A stretch of 64,000 nucleotides of DNA from Nemophila menziesii (lineage: Eukaryota > Streptophyta > Magnoliopsida > Boraginales > Hydrophyllaceae): positions 5,736,544 through 5,800,543 of the forward strand of contig JARWIR010000042.1 of assembly GCA_029959085.1 (NCBI GenBank). The letters are read 5' to 3'. Both the position numbers and the translations under genes were made by a program. The notes beneath the pieces were generated by a model that had not been told where the DNA came from, searched no databases, and was given only the letters and a program-made list of their open reading frames with translations. Positions 29,740 to 39,274 of the stretch are shown here, in pieces; the stretch's first letter is position 1, and each line of letters opens with the position of its first letter.

Positions 29740-31517
29740 TGGTGGGTCCTGGTGTGTTATAAAATTAAGTGCAAAAATAAAGGAACCACAATTACCGCAA
29801 GTGTACAGTTGTCCAAGTAATATTCGATAAATCGAGTTCGTTCTCAGGGACGGATTAGGTTCAACTTCAGTATTAATCAGATAGCAAGAATAATTGTTTA
29901 ACAGAAAAAGTAAAATATAGATTTTTGTTTGGTTTTCTAATAACTAAAGATGCAAATAATAAAATCTAAATTAAAATAAATAAAAGCAAATAAAATACTG
30001 ACTTCAGATAAGAGAATTACTTGAGTCTCGCAAAGAATCCTCCTAACTACTATAATCTATGTTATGTTTAAGGGTAGAATTGGTATTAGTATATTAGTCA
30101 AGAATCTAATATCTCCTAGCCCCCGTCAGGGTGGACCTAGAAGCTATCCTACGGTATTACAAACCCCGTCAGGGTGAATATAAGCTACTTTCAGATGAAT
30201 ACTATTTTACCTCTTTGGCTATGTAACTAGTTAAGCCTGTCGGTCAATAACGGACATTACACAGGTATTACCTAGATCTGTATTCAAACCCCCCTGTCGG
30301 ATGATCCATACGCCACTATATGGAATAGCCTAAATACTAAAATCTAATTCTAGTTGCGCGGAAAAGAATTAGTAAATAAGAACAAAGTAATATCCAATAT
30401 CTAATACTCAACTCAAATTAAATCATACAATCCCAAATTCAAAACAAAGATTAAATTAATTAGGATTCATCCCTTTTATTGCGATTCTCAAGTATATAAA
30501 AGTTTAGCTCATGGTAATATTAAATACTGAAACTAAATAGAAAGGCATCATATTTAATAAAAGAAAAGAAATATATAACCTAAGGATTAGATGACTGTTG
30601 TTGGAAGAATAGAATTCCTCCAGCTCTAACTTCTCCTTTGCCTTCTTGCTCTTGAAGTCTTTGACTCTCTCTCTAAGGATGTATGAATTGAATAAATTGT
30701 GAGAGGTACTAAATTATGAGATCTAAGGGGTGTATTTATAGGTGTTGGAAGACCCTAGGTCGAATTTGCTTGGAGTGTAAGACAAGGCAAAGACTCTTAA
30801 ATCCGTAGCTCTAAATTCTAGGAAAGATAAGATTTTGCTGCTGATTTGATTTGGTCATATATTTTTAAATACTTATCCGTTTGAGAAGTTCCAATATATG
30901 AAACTGATTTACTTGGAAAGCTCTTTCTATTGGTGCAGACCATTCGTCCAGAATCCATGCCAATCTTTAATTATGATTTAATCTCTAAAACGTGGCTGGA
31001 TTTTCAGATTCACAAGGCATCTTTATCTTTCCCTCCTTTGAATAAATCTTTCCTAAATCTTCCTATTTCCATGTAAATCTTCTTTCCTTTCATCCTCATC
31101 TTGACTTGGTCTCTAAGTAATTACCATTTATCTTTTAAAGTTTCATATTAAATAAATAATTAAACCGCATATGCTTAAAAAGAATAAATCAAAAAATCAA
31201 GAATTCAAAATAGGAAAGTGTACTCTAAAAATAGAAACTCGACTCAAAATCATTTCCTAACACTCTAAAATACACTAAGACTTTATTCTCACTTCTCCTC
31301 CTTGGATTGGTCTTTCATGAAATTCAAGAACCAATTAACTTTGCATTAAAAATAGTCAAATTTACGCACAAAAGCTCAGATTCTGCAAATAGTTAATTTC
31401 CAAGGGGAGAAAGTGCAATATGATCAAATAAGCCTAAAAGTCTATCAAATAACTCATTTATTCACCTAAAAGGATGTCTCCAAGGGGCTAAGAATTAGAA
31501 CAAATATGGAGACATCA
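29740..31517 (-). repeat. 3' LTR of N1 (1778 bp)
   Basis: TGGTGGGTCC..GGAGACATCA in plus orientation, next to polypurine tract AGACCCCAAACTCAAACC. Matches 35480-37256 with few differences. Confidence 0.92.
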
Positions 31518-31534
31518 AGACCCCAAACTCAAAC

Positions 31535-31553
31535 CTTTGTCGTCCCGACAAAG
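31535..31553 (-). other. Pre-polypurine-tract hairpin (N1)
   Basis: CTTTGTCG-TCC-CGACAAAG, a perfect stem beside the polypurine tract, as in A and C. Confidence 0.75.
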
Positions 31554-32905
31554 TAAAATAAAAACAAAGGATCTTTTAGGTGAACGCCAAAGGTAGAATC
31601 TAGAAAATAATCTCAAAGCAAAACTTAAAACAAATTTCATATAGTCTACTCTAGGAATTAATATACACCTACACTTATCATGCAAAATCAAATACAAAAC
31701 AATATCAATCCAAAATTAATTTCACAATGCTAGAAGGTTACGCTTATTACTTATCTCAAGATGGTGGCTATAGGGTGTTCCTCGATCTTTACTTGCTTTG
31801 AACGCTCCACTTAGCATATTCCCTATTAACTCACTGTGCATCTAGGAATCACGAGGACTTTACGATTTTAGCGTAGGCTTAAGGACGGTATGGTATGTAT
31901 ATTTGGTAAATTTGAAGTGAGCTTTTGGCTCTCTCCTCACTTACCATTAACAAAACTGTCCAAGAGCTTGAGTTTACACTCGAATAACGTTCTCACTCAA
32001 CCCAATTGACGCGCTTAATTAGCGTCCCCAAATTAACCCAATAAGCACTAGGGATGATTCACTTAAAAATTTCCACTTTGCCGGTCCGAATATATTTTCT
32101 TTTCAAATCATTCATTTTTTTCTTTTATATAGCCATGACTCTCTTTTTAATGTTGAGATATCATTCTATTTTTCATAGTTATGCCTATTCATAACTTGAG
32201 CTCGAAGCTTCTTTTCCATTCACTATTACCCCGGCAAAGGGTTACAATATAATAAACCTGTGAATCATCATCATGTATAGCACAAAGCACAATTGATAAG
32301 CTCAAAAATCCCAACCCAATGTAAATTCCCATATAGTGGACCCACCACACCAAACTCAAGCTCAAGACAGGAAGTCTCAGGATCGTGATTCAAGTGCGGG
32401 TCATATGGTCATGCCTAACAATCTAAAGGGAAATTGGCTTATAATGTGGCGACAAAAGAAAGGCTTAAAGGCTAAAAATTTGTCTAAGAAGGATAAAATT
32501 AATTCAGGGATAGAAGGCCAAAAAGGATTCAAAGGGCTAACAAAGAACTGCCTCTATCATCTTCCTATTTACACAACTTGTCTCTAGTTCATACCTAAGT
32601 GGGTTCTCTACTCATTTAGATCTCACGTTCTACAAACCACCCATTATCCCTAAGCACAAGTTTACTTCTTTTGCATTGTTCATTAATTCTTGCTATCAAT
32701 TACTTCATATTTGCATGCAATCAAAGTTCAGTTTACACTAACTCCTAAAGTCAACTATTTTCTATCATAAATTCACAAAAAGCATGCTTGATGGGGGCAT
32801 TTAAAATACTCTACAGTCAACGCAACCCTTAGATTAATTTTTTTTAAAACAGTAAAACTCATAAAATTGGGATGAGGCAACGAACCCCACCCCAAACTCA
32901 AAAAT

Positions 32906-32925
32906 GAGTCGTGTCCCCACGACTC
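32906..32925 (-). other. GAGTCGTG hairpin (N1)
   Basis: Perfect GAGTCGTG-TCCC-CACGACTC stem with polypurine-like ACCCCAAACTCAAAAA at 32889-32904 beside it. Confidence 0.8.
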
Positions 32926-33257
32926 GAAAAAGACTCAATAAAGCAAATAAACAAATAAAACAAATAAGTAAGGGATAGGAAAACGTATGAACCAGCACGA
33001 AGCTGGTTTCCATGGTTGCGTGTAGGTTGAGCTCCTTGTGTTGCGTAGGTGGCATGTTGAACATTGCTCACTCCACGTAATATGATTTGCATAAGCTCCA
33101 ACTCTTTTGTGATTTTTCCTATGGGTTTCAACACCTCTTCATGATTATCCTCCCAAAATTCTTTCGACTACATCTTTCAACACCCAAAAGTTTACTAAGA
33201 TGTTCTCCAACTTCTTCTTCCTCTCCACGGTATTCTTGACCTTCCAATCTTCGTCAT

Positions 33258-34154
33258 CTCAATGAATCCCAAACTCAAAACTTCAAATAATCAAAAACTA
33301 GAGAAGAGTTTTGAAATTTGACGTTTTGAGGATTTGTAATGAAGGATTTTGGTGTTATATGAGATGGGTAATGAATATGTAATGGCTTGGGGAAGGTTTA
33401 ATAAATAGGATTGAAGCTTTGATGAAGAGGCTTAAGGTTGAAGGAGAAGATTTCTTGATGTTCTTGAAGGATTGTGGTGTTGGATGTGTGTTTGGAATGG
33501 ATTAGGAGGAAGGATTTAAAGTTCTTGGGTGTTGTAGTGGTCTTTGTGCAGGTATATAAGGGTTAAGTTCTGAATAATTCGTATTGGGGGAGGTTAGGGT
33601 TTAGTATTGACAAGGTAAGAAGCTTATAAGGTGAGGACTCTTCAAAACCGACATAGCGCGGTACACCGGGCATGACCCGCGGTATACCGCAGCTTCTGCT
33701 GCTCCAAATTTTCGTCTCTGCCAAGAACCCGTGATATATACCCCGTGGCACGGGTTTTTTGCTACTGTTCAATATCTCTTTTACGTCCAAAAACCCGCGG
33801 TACCTAACCCGTAGTACGGGTTTTTCCCTCCTGCGGTATACCGGACAACTCACGCGGTATACCGGACCGCGCATCGAATTTTTTTTTTCTCCTTTCTGAT
33901 TAAAACCCGCGTGAGTAACACGTGACACGGGTTTTCTTCTTGCGGTATACCGGGGTTCTGGGGCGGTATACCGGACCTCGCGCCGAATTTTTCCCTCCTA
34001 GCACCCCAAACTCGATTCCTGCACCATTAACACACTACCCTTCTCATTTCTTTTAAAAGTCGACACTAAAACTCGACACTAACTTAGAATGACAAACTTA
34101 AAGAAAAATTAAACATGGGTTGTCTCCCAAGAAGCACTTTTGTTTATTACGTCT
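33258..34154 (-). other. N1 inter-ORF region with array and post-integrase motif
   Basis: Non-coding. It holds a polypurine-like copy at 33266-33281, the palindrome array at 33660-33972, another polypurine-like copy at 34003-34019 and the conserved motif starting at 34115 (minus: GACGTAATAAACAAAAGTGC, then TTCTTGGGAGACAACCCAT). Confidence 0.7.
33660..33972 (-). repeat. Paired-palindrome array, N1
   Basis: Three pairs of GGTATACC or GGTACACC: 33660/33681, 33835/33856 and 33944/33965 (starts), exactly 21 bp apart within each pair. Between them are inverted-repeat blocks of the form AACCCGTG..CACGGGTTTT (about 33725-33757, 33791-33825 and 33903-33935). Confidence 0.85.
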
Positions 34155-35324
34155 TTAAGTTCGACGCGTTACCTTCCATGAAGATGGTAATGAGGCCCTT
34201 GCGGTTCTCCTCCGCTTGAATTTGCCTCGTCCTTGGCATGTAAGTTTTAGAACCTTCCCCCTTAAAATTTTATTCAATCGATCTCTGAAAGGGGGAGGGT
34301 AGTATCTCCGTTTCGCCTTCTTACTTTCATGACGAAACGTATTCTTCACCACACGATAGTAGATAACCTTCCTGAACGGTATAAGCTCATTTTCATTCTC
34401 TTTAATCTCGCGTTCCTCTTTAAAGTGTGGTGGGTAGGTGCTTCTCCTTGCCGCTTTACTCTCGCGGTGTAGCACCTTTCTTGCGTAGCACCTATTGATC
34501 ATTTTTAATAATAGAGATGATTCCGATATTTTATCTCTAATGATGACTTGTGGTGGAGATAGTGATTGGTGAACTTTTTGTGGTGGGAATTCGATTTCTC
34601 TTTTATTATGAAGCTTTAACTCTTCAATTGATTTCTCAACCACTTCACATTCGTCTTCGCTTTCAACCCAATCTTCCACTATTACTTCATCATATTCTCG
34701 ATGTGGAATCTGAATCTCGATCACCTCTTTTTCTTGTTTGTGTTCTGTATCATGATCCTGTGCACGCACCATAGGAATAGCAATCTCAGATTCTAGGATT
34801 TTCTTTGCTACTCCTTCTTCCACCATGCTAATAAGATTGTCAACCACATGGTGGTCTTCTTTTATAACCGGCATGATGGTCATATCACTATCAATAGTAT
34901 CTTCCTTCAACACCTCCTCCTCAACTACTTCTTCCAGTTGATCTCTTCCATCCCTCGGGGGAGTGGAATCTTCACAAGACATACTACCCCATTCTTCTAC
35001 AATCTGTTGCATGCGTGCTTGGATGGCGTTTGTTTCTTCTACTAAGCGCTGGAGTTTAGAACGTATCTCATTGTCAATTTCTTGCTGATAGTGATGAGGT
35101 GGAGGTTGTTGAATGTTTCCAACCCATTGGTTGTTCCATCCTTGCTCCTGGGGATAGTGATATGATGATTGTTGTTGATTATTCCCGATCCATTGGTTGT
35201 TCCAATCCTGCTCTTGCGGGTATTGATAGGATTGTTGGTAAAAGTTACTACCCCATTGTTGTTGTCCCGAAGAGTCTTCCCAATATTCGTATGGATCGGG
35301 ATCCGGGTAATGTCCTCTATACAT
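34155..35324 (-). CDS. N1 ORF, 389 aa, Q/N/Y-rich protein of unknown function
   Basis: The ATG at 35324 follows acceptor-like TTGTACAG-ATTTTTATTTAG. The N-terminus (about 1-90) is rich in Q, N, Y and W, with a repeated YPQEQ(D/G)WNNQW unit, and resembles a prion-like low-complexity domain. Residues about 95-240 are acidic, with possible coiled coil (IRSKLQRLVEETNAIQARMQ). The last 120 are basic, with a repeated RESKAARRSTYPPHF / HESKKAKRRYYPPPF unit and an RGKFKRRRTAR end. No zinc knuckle, protease or pol motif. By position it replaces Gag; the basic end may bind RNA. Open from the PBS-proximal start to the post-integrase motif, so selection for coding is plausible. The frame also extends upstream without an ATG to 35414. 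Confidence 0.75.
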   Translation of the reverse strand: MYRGHYPDPDPYEYWEDSSGQQQWGSNFYQQSYQYPQEQDWNNQWIGNNQQQSSYHYPQEQGWNNQWVGNIQQPPPHHYQQEIDNEIRSKLQRLVEETNAIQARMQQIVEEWGSMSCEDSTPPRDGRDQLEEVVEEEVLKEDTIDSDMTIMPVIKEDHHVVDNLISMVEEGVAKKILESEIAIPMVRAQDHDTEHKQEKEVIEIQIPHREYDEVIVEDWVESEDECEVVEKSIEELKLHNKREIEFPPQKVHQSLSPPQVIIRDKISESSLLLKMINRCYARKVLHRESKAARRSTYPPHFKEEREIKENENELIPFRKVIYYRVVKNTFRHESKKAKRRYYPPPFRDRLNKILRGKVLKLTCQGRGKFKRRRTARASLPSSWKVTRRT

Positions 35325-35455
35325 CTTCAATAAAACCTCTTGATCATTACCTAAATAAAAATCTGTACAACAAAAACAAAAACCAAGCGTAAATCTGAAA
35401 AAATAAATAAACAATTACAACTACTAAAGATTAACACCGGGGTCTCACGCTACCG

Positions 35456-35473
35456 TCCCCGGCAGCGGCGCCA
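35456..35473 (-). other. Primer binding site of N1
   Basis: Minus strand TGGCGCCGCTGCCGGGGA, 6 bp from the LTR; tRNA-Asp type with one mismatch. Confidence 0.88.
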
Positions 35474-35479
35474 AAAACT

Positions 35480-37256
35480 TGGTGGTCCTTGGTGTGTTAT
35501 AAAATTAAGTGCAAAAATAAAGGAACCACAATTACCGCAAGTGTACGGTTGTCCAAGTAATATTCGATAAATCGGGTTCGTTCTCAGGGACGGATTAGGT
35601 TCAACTCCAGTATTAATCAGATAGCAAGAACAATTGTTTAACAGAAAAAGTAAAATATAGATTTTTGTTTGGTTTTCTAATAACTAAAGATGCAAATAAT
35701 AAAATCTAAATTAAAATAAATAAAAGAAAATAAAATACTGACTTCAGATAAGAGAATTACTTGAGTCTCGCAAAGAATCCTCCTAACTAATATAATCTAT
35801 GTTATGTTTAAGGGTAGAATTGGTATTAGTATACTAGTCGGGAATCTAATATCTCCTAGCCCCAGTCAGGGTGGACCTAGAAGCTATCCTACGGTATTAC
35901 GAACCCCGTCAGGGTGAATATAAGCTACTTTCAGATGAATACTATTTTACCTCTTTGGCTATGTAACTAGTTAAGCCTGTCGGTCAATAACGGACATTAC
36001 ACGGGTATTACCTAGATCTGTATTCAAACCCCCCTGTCGGATGATCCATACGCCACTATATGGAATAGCCTAAATACTAAAATCTAATTCTAGTTGCGCG
36101 GAAAAGAATTAGTAAATAAGAACAAAGTAATATCCAATATCTAATACTCAACTCAAATTAAATCATACAATCCCAAATTCAAAACAAAGATTAAATTAAT
36201 TAGGATTCATCCCTTTTATTGCGATTCTCAAGTATATAAAAGTTTAGCTCATGGTAATATTAAATACTGAAACTAAATAGAAAGACATCATATTTAATTA
36301 CAGAAAAGAAATATATAACCTAAGGATTAGATGAATGTTGTTGGAAGAATAGAATTCCTCCAGCTCTAGCTTCTCCTTTGCCTTCTTGCTCTTGAAGTCT
36401 TTGTCTCTCTCTCTAAGGATGTATGAATTGAATAAATTGTGAGAGGTACTAAATTATGAGGTCTAAGGGGTGTATTTATAGGTGTTGGAAGACCCTAGGT
36501 CGAATTTTCTTGGAGTGGAAGACAAGTCAAAGACTCTTAAATCCGTAGCTCTAAATTCTAGGAAAGATAAGATTTTGCTGCTGATTTGATTTGGTCATAT
36601 CCTTTTCAATACTTATCTGTTTGAGAAGTTCCAATATATGAAACCACTTGTCTTGGAAAGCCTTTCTATTGGTGCAGACCATTCGTCCAGAATCCATGCC
36701 AATCTTTAATTATGATTTAATCTCTAAAACGTGGCTGGATTTTCAGATTCACAAGGCAGCTTTATCTTTTCCTCCTTTGAATAAATCTTTCCTAAATCTT
36801 CTTATTTCCATGTAAATCTTCTTTCCTTTCATCCTCATCTTGACTTGGTCTCTAAGTAATTACCATTTATCTTTTAAAGCTGCACATTAAATAAATAATT
36901 AAACCGCATATGCTTAAAAAGAATAAATCAATAAATCAAGAATTCAAAATAGGAAAGTGTACTCTAAAAATAGAAACTCGACTCAAAATCATTTCCTAAC
37001 ACTCTAAAATACACTAAGACTTTATTCTCACTTCTCCTCCTTGGATTGGTCTTTCATGAAATTCAAGAACCGATTAACTTTGCATTAAAAATAGTCAAAT
37101 TTACGCACAAAAGCTCAGATTCTGCAAATAGTTAATTTCCAAGGGGAGAAAGTGCAATATGATCAAATAAGCCTAAAAGTCTATCAAATAACTCATTTAT
37201 TCACCTAAAAGGATGTCTCCAAGGGGCTAAGAATTAGAAAAAATAGGGAGACATCA
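35480..37256 (-). repeat. 5' LTR of N1 (1777 bp)
   Basis: Ends GGAGACATCA at 37256 followed by target AGCTC. The inverted inner copy GGATGTCTCC is at 37211-37220. TATA (minus CTATAAATA) at 36473-36481. Confidence 0.93.
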
Positions 37257-37261
37257 AGCTC

Positions 37262-37729
37262 CAACATATCTCTTAATCTTCTACTAACCGGATAGAATCG
37301 GTTTAGGAATCTTGATTGAAGCTTATCCCAATCTGGAATAACGTGAGGATATTGGGTCTCGTACCAATCGCTTGCAACTCCGGTCAAGAAGAACTGGAAC
37401 ATAACGTAATACATCTGCTCCTTTGTAACTCCTCTTAGGATATAAGCATCACAGATCTACATGAATTTCTGAATATATCGGATCGGATCTTGTTGTGCAG
37501 CACCGCTAAATTGTCCATGATTTGCAAACTGTGCTAACATCCCTGGATCTGGCCTAAATTTAGCGGCTTGGATTTCTGGAGTGCGGATTCCGCGTGGTTG
37601 CACTCTAAACAAGATGGGTAACTCAAGTATCCTTGGATCTCCATCTGTAAATATCTGTAAAACAAAAACTAAAAAGACAAAAGCGTAAAATAGAACTAAC
37701 TGAAATAAAAGCACAAGAAAAATGCACAA
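37262..37729 (-). pseudogene. gag: H1 gag, N-terminal half
   Basis: TDGDPRILELPILFRVQPRG, then FRPDPGMLAQF, DPIRYIQKFM and a stop (near 37457), then ICDAYILRGVTKEQMYY, GVASDWYETQ and FLNRFYPVSRRLRDM up to the N1 insertion. Gag core as in C and D. No in-frame ATG is obvious at the start, which directly follows TTTTACAG-ATATTTACAG; the start codon may have been lost or lie before an intron. Confidence 0.87.
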
Positions 37730-37744
37730 GGACTAACGATGTAG

Positions 37745-37762
37745 TCTCCAGCAGCGGCGCCA
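37745..37762 (-). other. Primer binding site of H1 (degraded)
   Basis: Minus strand TGGCGCCGCTGCTGGAGA; the first 12 bases match the tRNA-Asp site, the last six have changed. Confidence 0.75.
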
Positions 37763-37768
37763 AAAACT

Positions 37769-39274
37769 TGGTGTCGCCTAAGGTGTGATAAAATAATAGA
37801 TAATTAAGTGCAAATAAACACATAGGCTAGCACGGTTCTGCAAGTATACAGATCGTATGCAAGTTTTAAAAGATAAGTAAGATTCGTTCCTCAGAGACTA
37901 CGAAGGTTAGGAAAATCTTATGCAATAATCAAGTGCAAATATTAAAAGCTAGAACGAAGAATACGCAGAGAAATAAAAGACAAACATATTTTTATTGGGT
38001 TTTTGATTAAGAAAATTAAACTAGTAAAGTAAAGACAGAAAATTAAATGCAAGAGAAGATAGTATGAGAGTTTAGCTTGAGTAAATAGCATGTAATCTCC
38101 ACTAGTTTTGCCGTTCTAAACATGTAAGGGTGAATTATGTAGTATTTCAATAATCGGTTTCAATTGCGCTAGTTAGTTTTAAATAGGGTTTACCTGTGTC
38201 AATAAGGAGTCCTAAGCAAACTTTTCCTGCAATTGATTAAATAGTAATATACTAAACCATGGTGATTATCTAGTTAGGTTGATTTGTCAGATCTAAACCG
38301 TACACTAGACGTTATGTGCTAAACCTATAGTTAAATATACCGTTGTCAATGATTACTTAACTACTATGGTGGTAATTCTATATGGTCGCGATCCACAAGA
38401 ACACAGAATATAAATCCCAACACATAAACAGAGAATAAAAACAATAATTCAATTTTAAACATAGAATTCCCAAATTAGATAGATGTCAACCAAAACTAGG
38501 GTTCATACATATATGCTAAAACCCAAGCTAAATAGAAATTTAGTTCATAATGGAAGAAAAGAAAGAAATTACAAATTCAAAGGTTGAAGAAGACATTATT
38601 GATGAGCAGCTCCTTCCAGACTTCTTTTCTTGTGTTGTAATCTTCCTCTTGGCTTAAGGTTTTACCAAGGATGATTTTCTAATGATAAGAGGCTGTATTT
38701 ATAGTGTATAGGAAGACCTAATTCGTTTTCTTGAAGGAGAAGGTAAGTGTTGGACTCCTAGCCCAACTCAAATTCGTAACCCTAAAATATGGAATCAGCC
38801 CTGTTTTTGTTTTGGTCCTAAGAGCTTCAATTCTTATCCGTTTGATGCGTATGAGTAGTCGAAATTCATTGTCTCGGAAATATCTCTAACTTTTATCTTG
38901 ACCGTTTATCCAAATTCCTCACTGATTCTGAGAAATAAGCTGATTTGTGGTCGTGGGTGGTGAAATTCAGATTTATGGCAGCTTTTCTTTTTCCATATTT
39001 TTAGCTTTTGTTTCTTTATCTTCAATTTCCATGTTTATCCTCTTTCCTTTAGCTCTTGGAACCAACTTGGACTCTAATTATTTATCATATATCTTTAAAG
39101 CTACACACTAAATAAATAATTAAACCCAGTATGCTCTAAAAATAATAAATAATTAATTCAAGACACAAAATTGGAAAGTGTACTAAATCATGAGAAAATC
39201 GACCTATACTCTAATAAATACGCCTAAATGATGTCTCCGAGATAGATTTTATTATCACAAATGAGGAGACATCG
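37769..39274 (-). repeat. 5' LTR of H1 (1506 bp)
   Basis: TGGTGTCGCC..GGAGACATCG in plus orientation; the last base is G where the 3' LTR has A. The inner inverted copy TGATGTCTCC is at 39229-39238. TATA (minus CTATAAATA) at 38696-38704. Related to the D LTR. Confidence 0.88.

Larger units (their letters stand above)
31518..33257 (-). other. N1 3' non-coding tail and ORF2 relic
   Basis: Polypurine tract 31518-31535; perfect hairpin 31535-31553; TTACCCCGGCAAAGGGTTAC near 32226-32245; polypurine-like copies at 32347-32360, 32889-32904 and 33266-33281; perfect GAGTCGTG hairpin 32906-32925. An ATG at 33257 in the ORF2 position begins MTKIGRSRIPWRGRRSWRTS and stops quickly; another frame (to about 32898) reads KPIGKITKELELMQIILRGV. 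The open frame 32336-32587 on plus matches a conserved tail segment in reverse and is not supported as a gene. Confidence 0.65.
29740..37256 (-). mobile_element. Element N1: non-autonomous LTR element with a Q/N/Y-rich ORF (7517 bp)
   Basis: LTRs 29740-31517 (1778 bp) and 35480-37256 (1777 bp), PBS 35456-35473, polypurine tract 31518-31535, and a perfect 5 bp target duplication AGCTC (29735-29739 and 37257-37261) in H1 gag. One ORF (34155-35324) with no Gag, protease, RT or integrase signature; the rest is non-coding. The LTRs differ by scattered substitutions, so it is older than C. The LTR and tail match element A, which carries a true gag, so A-type copies are a candidate helper. Confidence 0.93.
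3474..39274 (-). mobile_element. Element H1: old Athila-type autonomous LTR retrotransposon carrying three nested elements
   Basis: On the minus strand, H1 runs from its 5' LTR (37769-39274) through gag (interrupted by N1), protease, RT/RNase H and integrase (to 24758), the post-integrase motif (interrupted by C), a palindrome array, ORF2 (interrupted by N2) and a 3' tail to a truncated 3' LTR (3474-4751). Removing N1, C and N2 rejoins each part exactly at the target duplications, and the two H1 LTRs match closely by eye. It is the only Athila-like element here with RT, RNase H and an integrase core. Several stops and frameshifts make it non-functional. The clade call rests on the [12 protein letters not shown] box, the PBS type and an ORF after pol. 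Confidence 0.88.

Noticed and set aside
32336..32587. 83-codon plus-strand frame, also present reversed at 60-389 and partly at 18035-18259
   Set aside because: Recurs because the non-coding tail is shared by families; it is antisense to the elements and differs by frameshifts in H1 and N2.
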